From positions 6,845 to 18,575 of the forward strand of contig PLDP01000015.1 of the NCBI GenBank assembly GCA_003136795.1: a stretch of DNA of 11,731 nucleotides. Direction: 5' to 3'. Of this stretch, positions 6,459 through 11,731 are shown piece after piece. Under the pieces are notes generated by a model, which was not told where the DNA came from, did not search any database, and was given only the letters and a program-made list of their open reading frames with translations. The position numbers and the translations under genes are program-made. Source of the DNA: Actinomycetota bacterium (GTDB lineage Bacteria; Actinomycetota; Thermoleophilia; Gaiellales; Gaiellaceae). Position 1 is the stretch's first letter, and each line of letters opens with the position of its first letter.

Positions 6459-6898
6459 GCGAGCTTTTCGCGCACGAGCTGGCTGACCGCCGACCCGTCC
6501 GCTCGGCCTGCGATCTGCGGCATCACGTCGGCCATCACGCGGCCCATGTCGCGCATGCTCGTCGCCTTGTTCTCGGCGATCGCGTCATCGACGATCCGCT
6601 CGAGCTCTTCCTCGGCGAGCGGCTCGGGCATGAACTCCTCCAGCACCGCGAGCTCGGCCTCTTCCTGCTCGGCCCGGTCCTCACGGTCGCCGCTGCGGAA
6701 CGCCTCGGCGGCCTCCAGGCGCTTCTTGCGCTCGCGCTGCAGCACCTGCAGCTCCTCGTCGTCCGAGAGCGGGCGCAGCAGCTCCTTCTCGGCGGACTTG
6801 AGGCTCGAGAGAATCAGGCGCAGCGCGTCGCGGCGCTCGTTCTCATGCGCGCGCATCGCGTCCTTGACCTCCTCCTCCAACCGTCCGATCAGGCTCAC
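6455..6898 (-). CDS. yqeY: GatB/YqeY domain protein (YqeY)
   Basis: A 147-residue full-length YqeY, related to the tail domain of the GatB subunit of Glu-tRNA(Gln)/Asp-tRNA(Asn) amidotransferase. Its own role is not well defined; a link to tRNA or amidotransferase function is assumed from the fold. Family blocks are visible: RRDALRLILSSLKSAEKE (22-39), a long charged helix (about 45-90), LEEFMPEPLAEEEL, and SMRDMGRVMADVMPQIAGRADG (114-135, with the typical GRADG). The start is GTG at 6898, four bases overlapping the HIT stop (GTGA), with GGAGAGG five bases upstream; a longer start at 6940 would run through the HIT gene and add unrelated residues. It ends the mtaB-HIT-yqeY operon and meets the MFS gene tail to tail. 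Confidence 0.93.
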   Translation of the reverse strand: MSLIGRLEEEVKDAMRAHENERRDALRLILSSLKSAEKELLRPLSDDEELQVLQRERKKRLEAAEAFRSGDREDRAEQEEAELAVLEEFMPEPLAEEELERIVDDAIAENKATSMRDMGRVMADVMPQIAGRADGSAVSQLVREKLA

Positions 6899-7236
6899 AG
6901 GTTCCTCTCCGTCAGGGTTTGGCCCCCGAGGATATGCCAATGCAGGTGGAACACCGTCTGGCCACCGCCCGGACCGACGTTGACGACCACGCGGTAATCC
7001 TCCAACCCGACGACGCGCGCCGTCTCGGCGACGAACTCGAGCATGCGCTTCGCTTCGTCCGCGTCGAACTCGGAAACGTCGCGGAAGGTGTCGACATGGC
7101 GCTCCGGGAGCACCAGCACATGGACCGGCGCGAGCGGGTTGATGTCGTTGATCGCGACGAAGCCGTCGGCCCGGTGGACATGGTCACCGTCGCGGACGAG
7201 CATGCAGAACAGGCAGTCGTCAGGCTGCGGCGGCAA
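6895..7236 (-). CDS. HIT-family (HINT-type) nucleotide hydrolase
   Basis: A 113-residue histidine-triad protein. HINT-type members hydrolyse the P-N bond of AMP-lysine or other nucleoside phosphoramidates in the cytoplasm; the natural substrate is unknown. The triad HLHWH (97-101) with following ILGG, the preceding NVGPGGGQTV, HVLVLPERH (39-48) and a zinc-type CLFC pair (Cys8, Cys11) are all visible. The start is TTG at 7236: it has a strong AGGAGG six bases upstream, and the protein then begins just before the first conserved residues. GTG at 7257 in the same frame lacks such a site. The gene overlaps the mtaB end by 17 bases and yqeY by four. HIT next to mtaB and yqeY is also seen in clostridia. 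Confidence 0.93.
   Translation of the reverse strand: MPPQPDDCLFCMLVRDGDHVHRADGFVAINDINPLAPVHVLVLPERHVDTFRDVSEFDADEAKRMLEFVAETARVVGLEDYRVVVNVGPGGGQTVFHLHWHILGGQTLTERNL
6904..6910 (-). promoter_or_regulatory. Ribosome-binding site of yqeY
   Basis: GGAGAGG on the minus strand, five bases before GTG 6898, inside the last codons of the HIT gene. It fixes the yqeY start at the GTGA overlap. Confidence 0.7.
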
Positions 7237-8416
7237 GGATCCCCTCCTCGGTGACACCGGCCGCGCGGACGCGGACGAGCTCTCCGACCGGCGCGTCGAC
7301 GAGCCACGGCGTGTAGTCGTCGCCGTAGCCGCGGCCTGGGCGGTCGACGAGCACGATGTCGTCCACCTTGCGACTCCATCGCCGCAGGCAGAGCTCGTGC
7401 GAGAGCGCGCGCAGCTCGGCGCCGCGCGCCTTCTTCACGTGCGCCGGCACCGGGTCGTCCTGCGCCGTGACCGTGCCCGGGCGCGGCGAGTACGGAAAGA
7501 CGTGCACCTTCGTGATGCCCACGCGCTCGATCGTCTGCATCGTCGTCGCGAACGCGGCTTCGTCTTCGGCGGGGAAGCCGACGATCACGTCGCTCGTCAG
7601 GTTGAACTCGTCGGCGAGCGGTGCGAGCCGGCGGAGATAGGTGTCGACGGTGTAGCGGCGCCGCATCGCGCGCAGCACGCCGTCGTCGCCGGACTGCAGC
7701 GGGACGTGCAGGTGCCTGCTGACGGTCGGCGTCTCGCGCAGCGCCGCCACGAGCGCATCGTTCACGTGGTTGATCTCGATCGAGCTGAGACGCAGCCGCT
7801 CGAGCCCCGGCGTCTCGCCCGCCTGGCGCACGAGCCGCGGCAGGTCGTAGCCGGCCGCACGGTCGCGGAAGCAACCGAGGTTGATCCCGGTGAGCACCAC
7901 CTCGCGATGGCCCTGCTCGACGCGGCGGCGAATCTCGGCGAGCACCGCTCCCGCGCTGCGGCTGCGGGAGGCGCCGCGCACGAGCGGGATCACGCAGAAG
8001 TTGCACGAGAACGAGCACCCGTCCTGGATCTTCACGAAGGCGCGCACACGGTCGATGCGCGCGTCGGCCTGGACGCAGCCGATCGCGCCGACGTCGCCTG
8101 CGACGAACGCCGCCGTCTCCTCGTTGCGCCTCGCGACCACGGTGACGTTCGACGGCAGCCCGGCGAACGCGGCGCCCTCGAGGTTCGCACCGCAGCCCGT
8201 GACGTAGACGCGACTGTGCGTCCGCGCCGCCCGCTTCGCCGCCTTGCGGCTCTTCGCGACAGCTTCGTTCGTGACGCAGCAGGTGCTGATCACCGCGACG
8301 TCGGCGTGCGCGCTCGCGTCTTCGGCATGCCCATCGCGGAGGAGCGCTTCGCGCACCTCGTGCACATCGGCGTGCGAGACCTTGCAGCCGAGGAAGTCGA
8401 CGCGGAACGTCGCCAC
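7220..8416 (-). CDS. mtaB: tRNA methylthiotransferase, MtaB type (radical SAM)
   Basis: A 398-residue methylthiotransferase. MtaB converts N6-threonylcarbamoyl-A37 of tRNA to its 2-methylthio form. The N-terminal UPF0004 domain has cysteines for the auxiliary iron-sulfur cluster (Cys11 in LGCKV, Cys46/47 in STCCVTNEA, Cys75 in TGCGAN). The radical SAM domain has CSFSCNFC (Cys134, 138, 141) followed by PLVRGASRSR, then VVLTGINLG and HLHVPLQSG (236-243). A TRAM-like end follows from about residue 350. The usual Asn of GCKVNxxE is replaced (GCKVSHAD). The start is GTG at 8416, with a TACGAT box seven bases upstream and no ribosome-binding site. It overlaps the HIT gene by 17 bases. It is assigned to MtaB rather than MiaB because of the GCKV start and its place beside dnaJ-prmA and yqeY. 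Confidence 0.9.
   Translation of the reverse strand: MATFRVDFLGCKVSHADVHEVREALLRDGHAEDASAHADVAVISTCCVTNEAVAKSRKAAKRAARTHSRVYVTGCGANLEGAAFAGLPSNVTVVARRNEETAAFVAGDVGAIGCVQADARIDRVRAFVKIQDGCSFSCNFCVIPLVRGASRSRSAGAVLAEIRRRVEQGHREVVLTGINLGCFRDRAAGYDLPRLVRQAGETPGLERLRLSSIEINHVNDALVAALRETPTVSRHLHVPLQSGDDGVLRAMRRRYTVDTYLRRLAPLADEFNLTSDVIVGFPAEDEAAFATTMQTIERVGITKVHVFPYSPRPGTVTAQDDPVPAHVKKARGAELRALSHELCLRRWSRKVDDIVLVDRPGRGYGDDYTPWLVDAPVGELVRVRAAGVTEEGILAAAA
7243..7248 (-). promoter_or_regulatory. Ribosome-binding site that decides the HIT gene start
   Basis: AGGAGG on the minus strand, six bases before TTG 7236 and located inside the last codons of the mtaB-type gene. It is the strongest Shine-Dalgarno in the window and favours TTG 7236 over the GTG at 7257. 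Confidence 0.75.
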
Positions 8417-8423
8417 GGCCCGA

Positions 8424-8429
8424 ATCGTA
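8424..8429 (-). promoter_or_regulatory. -10 element (TACGAT) for leaderless mtaB-HIT-yqeY transcript
   Basis: TACGAT on the minus strand, seven bases before GTG 8416, within the 18-base gap after prmA. The same hexamer with the same spacing precedes hrcA. It suggests an internal, leaderless promoter that uncouples mtaB-HIT-yqeY from hrcA-dnaJ-prmA. Confidence 0.6.
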
Positions 8430-8434
8430 TGCGC

Positions 8435-9193
8435 TTACGTGCGCTCGTACAGGTCGGAAGCCCACCCGCCGAGCGTGCGCCGCCCGGCATGGCGGAAGCC
8501 GGCCAGGCGTGGCTGCTCCGAGGCGAGATACCCGGACGTGACGAGCACGTGGACATCGAGGCGGCCGGGAAGCGCCTCAACCGAATCGAGGGAGATGTTC
8601 GCGACCGCGGTCGCTGCAGGCGGGAGCGGGTCGTCGGAGGCGACGAGGCGCGCCTCGACCTCGACGCCGTTCGCCCGGGCGTTCTCGCGCGTCGCCTCGA
8701 TCGACGGCTCCTCGATGTCGACGCCGACGACGGGGCCGAACCCAAGCCGCGCGGCGGCGATCGAGAGCACGCCCGAACCGCAGCCGACGTCGAGCAGCGA
8801 GCCCGGGTCGAGCTCCTGCAGGAACTGCAGGCAAAGCTGCGTCGTCGCGTGCGAGCCCGTGCCGAACGCGCGACCGGGGTCGACCACGACCGCGAGCGCA
8901 TCGTCCGGCGGCGTCTCCCACGGCGGGCCGATCCAGAGCGAGCCGACGCGGACCGGCTGGTGAAAGGCACGCCAACGGTCCTCCCAGCCCTCGGGCACGT
9001 CGTCGCCGCGCGCGCCACCGAAGAAGTGCCACAGGCGCTCCTCGCCGCCCGCGTCGGTGTACGCCGCGAGCTCAACGCCTTCGGGGCGGTCGACCTCCTC
9101 GAAGCCCTCGGGGAAGAGCTCGAGCATGGTCGCGCGCGCCTCCTCCAACCGCTCGCGCCCGACCTCGACCGCAACTCTGCGGAGACCGGTCAG
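8435..9193 (-). CDS. prmA: Ribosomal protein L11 methyltransferase
   Basis: A 252-residue SAM-dependent enzyme that trimethylates ribosomal protein L11. After an N-terminal L11-binding region come the PrmA hallmark AFGTGSHATTQLCL (109-122), SAM motif I LLDVGCGSG (133-141), the acidic VGVDIEEPSI (157-166) and VANISLDSV (197-205). It is a little shorter than the about 295-residue E. coli enzyme. The start is unusual: the first beta strand (LRRVAVEV) is preceded in frame by no ATG, GTG or TTG that avoids deep overlap with dnaJ. CTG at 9193-9191 forms a CTGA overlap with the dnaJ stop, copying the NTGA pattern of the other junctions, so I chose it; ATT at 9199 is the alternative. The first later TTG and ATG would remove the first strand. 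Confidence 0.9.
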   Translation of the reverse strand: MTGLRRVAVEVGRERLEEARATMLELFPEGFEEVDRPEGVELAAYTDAGGEERLWHFFGGARGDDVPEGWEDRWRAFHQPVRVGSLWIGPPWETPPDDALAVVVDPGRAFGTGSHATTQLCLQFLQELDPGSLLDVGCGSGVLSIAAARLGFGPVVGVDIEEPSIEATRENARANGVEVEARLVASDDPLPPAATAVANISLDSVEALPGRLDVHVLVTSGYLASEQPRLAGFRHAGRRTLGGWASDLYERT

Positions 9194-10308
9194 CGGAATG
9201 CGCTCTTCAGCTTCTCGAAGAAGCCTTCGTCGTGACGGTACGTCTGCTCGTCGCTCGCGGCCTCGAACTCCTCGAGCAGGCGGCGCTGCTCGTCGCTGAC
9301 CCGGCGCGGTACCGAAACGTTGACGAGCACGCGCTGGTCGCCGCGCCCGAAGCCCTGCAGCACGGGCATGCCCTTGCCGCGCAGCACCCGCACCTCGCCG
9401 GGCTGCACGCCCGCGGGCAGCTCGAGCTCGGTCGCGCCGTCGAGCGTCTCGACGGTCATGGTCGCGCCCAGCGCCGCCTCGACGATCGTCAGGTCGACCT
9501 GCGAGTAGATGTCGTTGCCCTCGCGCACGAAGCGCGGGTCCGGGTTGACGCGCACGAGCACGTAGACGTCGCCCGCGCGGCCGCCGAGCGCACCGGCGTG
9601 CCCTTCGCCGGAGACGCGGATGCGCTGCCCGTCGTGGATGCCCGCAGGGACGTCGACGTCGAGCGTCTTCGTCTCCGAGACGCGCCCCGCGCCCCGGCAC
9701 TCCCCGCAGGGGTGCTCGACGATCTGGCCACGGCCGCGGCAGTCCGGGCACGTCTGCGCGCGCACGAACTCGCCGAAGAGACTGCGCGAGACCTGGTGCA
9801 GGCGACCGCTGCCCTCGCAGCGCGGGCAGGTCAGCGGCTCGGTGCCCGGCTCGACACCGTCGCCGCCGCAGGCCTTGCATGTGATCGCGACCTCGAACGG
9901 CACCTCGACCTTCTTTCCGCGCGCGGCCTCGACGAGCTCGATCGCGATCTCCGCGCCCAGGTCCGCCCCGCGCTGCTGCGCAGCACCACGCGTGCCGCCG
10001 CCGAAGACGTCGTCACCGAAGAACGCGGCGAAGAGATCGTTGAGACCGCCGACGTCAAAGTGCGTCGGCGTGAATCCGCCGGAGCGAAGCCCGGCGTGGC
10101 CGTAGCGGTCGTAGAGCGCGCGCCGCTCGGAGCTCGAGAGCACCTCGTACGCCTCGGTCATCTCGCGGAAGCGGATCTCCGTCTCCGGCTCGTCCGAGAC
10201 GTCGGGATGCAGCTCGCGCGCAAGCCGGCGAAACGCCTTCTTGATGGTGGCATCGTCGGCGTCGCGCGCGACACCGAGCAGCTCGTAGTAGTCGCGGTCC
10301 GTGCTCAT
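9190..10308 (-). CDS. dnaJ: Chaperone DnaJ (Hsp40)
   Basis: A 372-residue complete DnaJ co-chaperone that stimulates the DnaK ATPase and delivers unfolded proteins. The J domain is at about 5-70 with HPD at 34-36. A Gly/Phe region follows (FAAFFGDDVFGGG). The zinc domain has four CxxCxGxG repeats: CKACGGDG (144-151), CPRCEGSG (161-168), CPDCRGRG (187-194) and CGECRGAG (201-208). The C-terminal substrate-binding part includes LDVDVPAGIHDGQ and RGKGMPVL. ATG at 10308 overlaps the hrcA stop (ATGA). The hrcA-dnaJ pair without grpE and dnaK between them is typical of the second dnaJ copy in actinobacteria, so a dnaK-grpE-dnaJ locus is likely elsewhere (inference). Confidence 0.97.
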   Translation of the reverse strand: MSTDRDYYELLGVARDADDATIKKAFRRLARELHPDVSDEPETEIRFREMTEAYEVLSSSERRALYDRYGHAGLRSGGFTPTHFDVGGLNDLFAAFFGDDVFGGGTRGAAQQRGADLGAEIAIELVEAARGKKVEVPFEVAITCKACGGDGVEPGTEPLTCPRCEGSGRLHQVSRSLFGEFVRAQTCPDCRGRGQIVEHPCGECRGAGRVSETKTLDVDVPAGIHDGQRIRVSGEGHAGALGGRAGDVYVLVRVNPDPRFVREGNDIYSQVDLTIVEAALGATMTVETLDGATELELPAGVQPGEVRVLRGKGMPVLQGFGRGDQRVLVNVSVPRRVSDEQRRLLEEFEAASDEQTYRHDEGFFEKLKSAFR

Positions 10309-11339
10309 CTGTCGTCGGCGTAGACCTCTTCGACGAACCGCGACAGCTCGGTCGCCGCCGAGCGCACCGTGCGCAGCGCCTTCTCGTAGTCCATGCGCAA
10401 CGGCCCGAGCAGGCTCACGGCGCCGAGCGTGCGGTGACCCATCCCGTACGTCGCGCCGACGAGCGCGAGGTCGCGCAGACCGGGCTGCTCCAGCTCTTCG
10501 CCGACGCGCGCGAACGGCCGCCGCGGATCGAGGCGTTGCGCGAGCATGTCGAGGAGCGCAGCGCGCTTCTCGAGCGCCTCCATCAGGCTGCGGTACGCGC
10601 CGATCTCCTCGGAGCGCATCTCGTCGAGGAGCGCTGCGGCGCCGCCGACGAACAGCCGGCGATCCTCGTCTGCGGCGTGCTCGAACGCGCTCCTGATCAC
10701 GAGCAGGAACGTGCGCTCACGCGAGCTGAGGCTCGGTTCGTCGAAGGCGACCTTGACCGCGCGCGAGCCGATATGCGCGCCGGCAAGGCGCTCGTTCAGG
10801 TAGTCGGCGGCCCACATGACGAGCCCCTGGTCGACCGGCTCGGGGAACGCGAAGCGCAGGTCGGTGACGCCGCCCGTCGACGTGATCAGCACGACCATCA
10901 CGACCTCGGGCTGGAGCAGCAGCACCTCGACGTGCCGCACCGTCGCCGTCTGAACCGGCGGCGCGGAGACGAGCGCGAGCAGCCGCGTCACCTGCGACAG
11001 CATCTCCGTCGTCGTCTGGAGCGCCTCCTCCACCTCGGCGCGCGCCGCCGGGATGCCGAGCTCGAACCCGGTCGAGCGCACCTCCGGCCTGGCGAGCAGC
11101 TCGTCGACGTAGAGCCGGTAGCCCGTCTCGGTCGGCACGCGGCCCGCCGAGGTGTGCGGGTGGGTCAGCAGGCCGATCCGCTCGAGCTCGGCCAGCTCGT
11201 AGCGGACGGTCGACGGCGACACGCCCAGGCCGGCGCGCTCGACGAGCGTCTTCGAGCCGACCGGTTGCCCGGTCGCCACGTATTCCTCGACCACGAGCCG
11301 GAGGATGTCGCGCTGCCGCTCGGAAAGCAGAATGCTCAT
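10305..11339 (-). CDS. hrcA: Heat-inducible transcription repressor HrcA
   Basis: A 344-residue repressor of class I heat-shock genes, which binds CIRCE operators. The N-terminal winged-helix DNA-binding domain has SERQRDILRLVVEEY (6-20), TGQPVGSKTL, SPSTVRYELAELE (41-53) and the diagnostic GLLTHPHTSAGRVPT (56-70). A dimerisation/GAF-like core follows, then the conserved LLGPLRMDY (310-318). Two starts are possible. ATG at 11339 has a TACGAT box seven bases upstream. ATG at 11348 would add three residues (MSC), but that codon lies partly inside the TACGAT box, so I chose 11339. It overlaps dnaJ by four bases. No CIRCE sequence is visible in front of it, so autoregulation through CIRCE is not supported here. 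Confidence 0.95.
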   Translation of the reverse strand: MSILLSERQRDILRLVVEEYVATGQPVGSKTLVERAGLGVSPSTVRYELAELERIGLLTHPHTSAGRVPTETGYRLYVDELLARPEVRSTGFELGIPAARAEVEEALQTTTEMLSQVTRLLALVSAPPVQTATVRHVEVLLLQPEVVMVVLITSTGGVTDLRFAFPEPVDQGLVMWAADYLNERLAGAHIGSRAVKVAFDEPSLSSRERTFLLVIRSAFEHAADEDRRLFVGGAAALLDEMRSEEIGAYRSLMEALEKRAALLDMLAQRLDPRRPFARVGEELEQPGLRDLALVGATYGMGHRTLGAVSLLGPLRMDYEKALRTVRSAATELSRFVEEVYADDR

Positions 11340-11346
11340 GCAGCTC

Positions 11347-11352
11347 ATCGTA
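11347..11352 (-). promoter_or_regulatory. -10 element (TACGAT) for leaderless hrcA-dnaJ-prmA transcript
   Basis: TACGAT on the minus strand lies seven bases before ATG 11339, in the 22-base gap after hemW. It overlaps the alternative upstream ATG (11348), which would then lie upstream of the transcription start. Identical in sequence and spacing to the box before mtaB. Confidence 0.6.
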
Positions 11353-11361
11353 GGCGGCGCG

Positions 11362-11731
11362 TCAGGCGAGCAGGCGGGCCGTGACGCCGCCGCCGAGAAA
11401 ACGGCCGCGTTGCGTCAGCGCCAGCGAGCCCTCGCCCCGCTCGGCGAGCCCGAGCCGCGCGAGCCGCTCGACCTCGTCCCCGTCGAGCGCCTGCTCGAGG
11501 CCCGCGAGCGGCAGCGGCTCGTCGAGGCGCAGCCCGAGCATGACGCGCTCGGTCGCGCGCACGTCGGCCGACAGCTCCTCGAGCTCCCGCGTCGGCCGCT
11601 CGCCCCGCGCGAGGGCAGCGACATAGCGGGCGAGCGAGGGCGCATTGCGCCAGCGCCGGTTCTCGATTGTGCTGACCGCGCCCACGCCGATTCCGAGGTA
11701 ATCCCGCCCGAGCCAGTAGCCGAGGTTGTGC
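11362..11731 (-). CDS. hemW: Radical SAM heme chaperone HemW, C-terminal part (cut by right edge)
   Basis: The last 122 residues are visible. HemW proteins resemble coproporphyrinogen III dehydrogenase (HemN) but bind heme and pass it to target proteins. The visible part opens with HNLGYWLGRDYLGIGVGA, the conserved block after the radical SAM barrel, then RRWRN and LARYVAALARGERP, the ELSADVRATERVMLGLRL helix, and a winged-helix-like end (VERLARLGLAERG...LALTQRGRFLGGGV) typical of the HemN C-terminal domain. The CxxxCxxC cluster site is outside the window. The HNLGYW and GIGVGA blocks are less canonical than in E. coli HemN, favouring HemW. The gene lies upstream of hrcA, as in Firmicutes and actinobacteria; the 22-base gap holds the hrcA promoter box. 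Confidence 0.92.
   Translation of the reverse strand, partial: HNLGYWLGRDYLGIGVGAVSTIENRRWRNAPSLARYVAALARGERPTRELEELSADVRATERVMLGLRLDEPLPLAGLEQALDGDEVERLARLGLAERGEGSLALTQRGRFLGGGVTARLLA

Noticed and set aside
5057-6997. 646-codon plus-strand frame overlapping the MFS, yqeY and HIT genes
   Set aside because: A shifted-frame shadow of the MFS gene (Arg/Pro-rich) that then runs antisense to yqeY; no recognisable domain.
7237-7257. Alternative HIT start at GTG 7257
   Set aside because: It has no ribosome-binding site, while TTG 7236 has AGGAGG at ideal spacing and gives the usual length.
7043-9235. 730-codon plus-strand open frame
   Set aside because: It lies antisense to mtaB, prmA and the HIT gene, all with full family motifs. 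Its translation is low-complexity, Arg-rich and shows no domain.
8435-9880. Extended prmA frame starting at 9880
   Set aside because: The extra N-terminal part overlaps dnaJ in another frame and is Arg/Ala-rich noise; PrmA homology starts only near 9193.
11340-11348. Alternative hrcA start at ATG 11348
   Set aside because: That ATG overlaps the TACGAT -10 box, whereas ATG 11339 is seven bases downstream of it, and HrcA proteins usually start right before the SERQRDIL block. Not fully excluded.
11340-11400. CIRCE operator before hrcA
   Set aside because: Looked for TTAGCACTC/GAGTGCTAA arms nine bases apart upstream of hrcA; nothing similar seen.

Overview
The window is a GC-rich (about two-thirds G+C by eye), almost completely coding bacterial segment. 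Fifteen genes are supported, two of them cut by the window edges. Only five gaps remain between genes, totalling about 90 bases, so no stretch over 300 bases lacks a gene. Base composition, frequent GTG/TTG starts, apparent leaderless starts and the long-form DeoC next to an aldehyde dehydrogenase suggest a high-GC actinobacterium. Thermoleophilia (Gaiellales/Solirubrobacterales) is my best guess, an inference from gene content that I cannot confirm without a search.

Thirteen genes lie on the minus strand. Read in transcription order from the right edge they are: hemW (3' end), hrcA, dnaJ, prmA, an mtaB-type methylthiotransferase, a HIT protein, yqeY, then, after an interruption, phoH, ybeY, a DgkA-PAP2 fusion, cdd and era, and finally deoC followed by the start of an aldehyde dehydrogenase gene. 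The hemW-to-era stretch follows the order of the Bacillus/Clostridium hemW-hrcA-grpE-dnaK-dnaJ-prmA-rsmE-mtaB-yqeY-phoH-ybeY-dgkA-cdd-era-recO region, with grpE, dnaK, rsmE and recO missing from their usual places. Two plus-strand genes break it up: a DHA2-type MFS transporter between yqeY and phoH, and a small two-helix membrane protein with a PH-like domain between era and deoC.

Functionally this is a housekeeping block: protein quality control and heat-shock regulation (hrcA, dnaJ), ribosome and tRNA maturation or modification (prmA, mtaB, phoH/ybeY, era), heme handling (hemW), polyprenol/lipid phosphate turnover (DgkA-PAP2) and nucleoside salvage or deoxyribose-phosphate breakdown (cdd, deoC, aldehyde dehydrogenase).

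The most informative layer is the gene architecture. Genes inside operons overlap by the four bases NTGA. Genes that begin a transcription unit have a TANNNT hexamer 6-8 bases before the start codon, the arrangement expected for leaderless transcripts. Both convergent gene pairs overlap by exactly four bases at their stop codons. I see no clearly novel defence or mobile system, CRISPR array, tRNA, rRNA or insertion sequence. The points most worth following up are the leaderless promoters (including overlapping back-to-back -10 boxes), the 29-base palindrome that forms the 3' end of one gene, the kinase-phosphatase fusion and the apparent non-standard prmA start.
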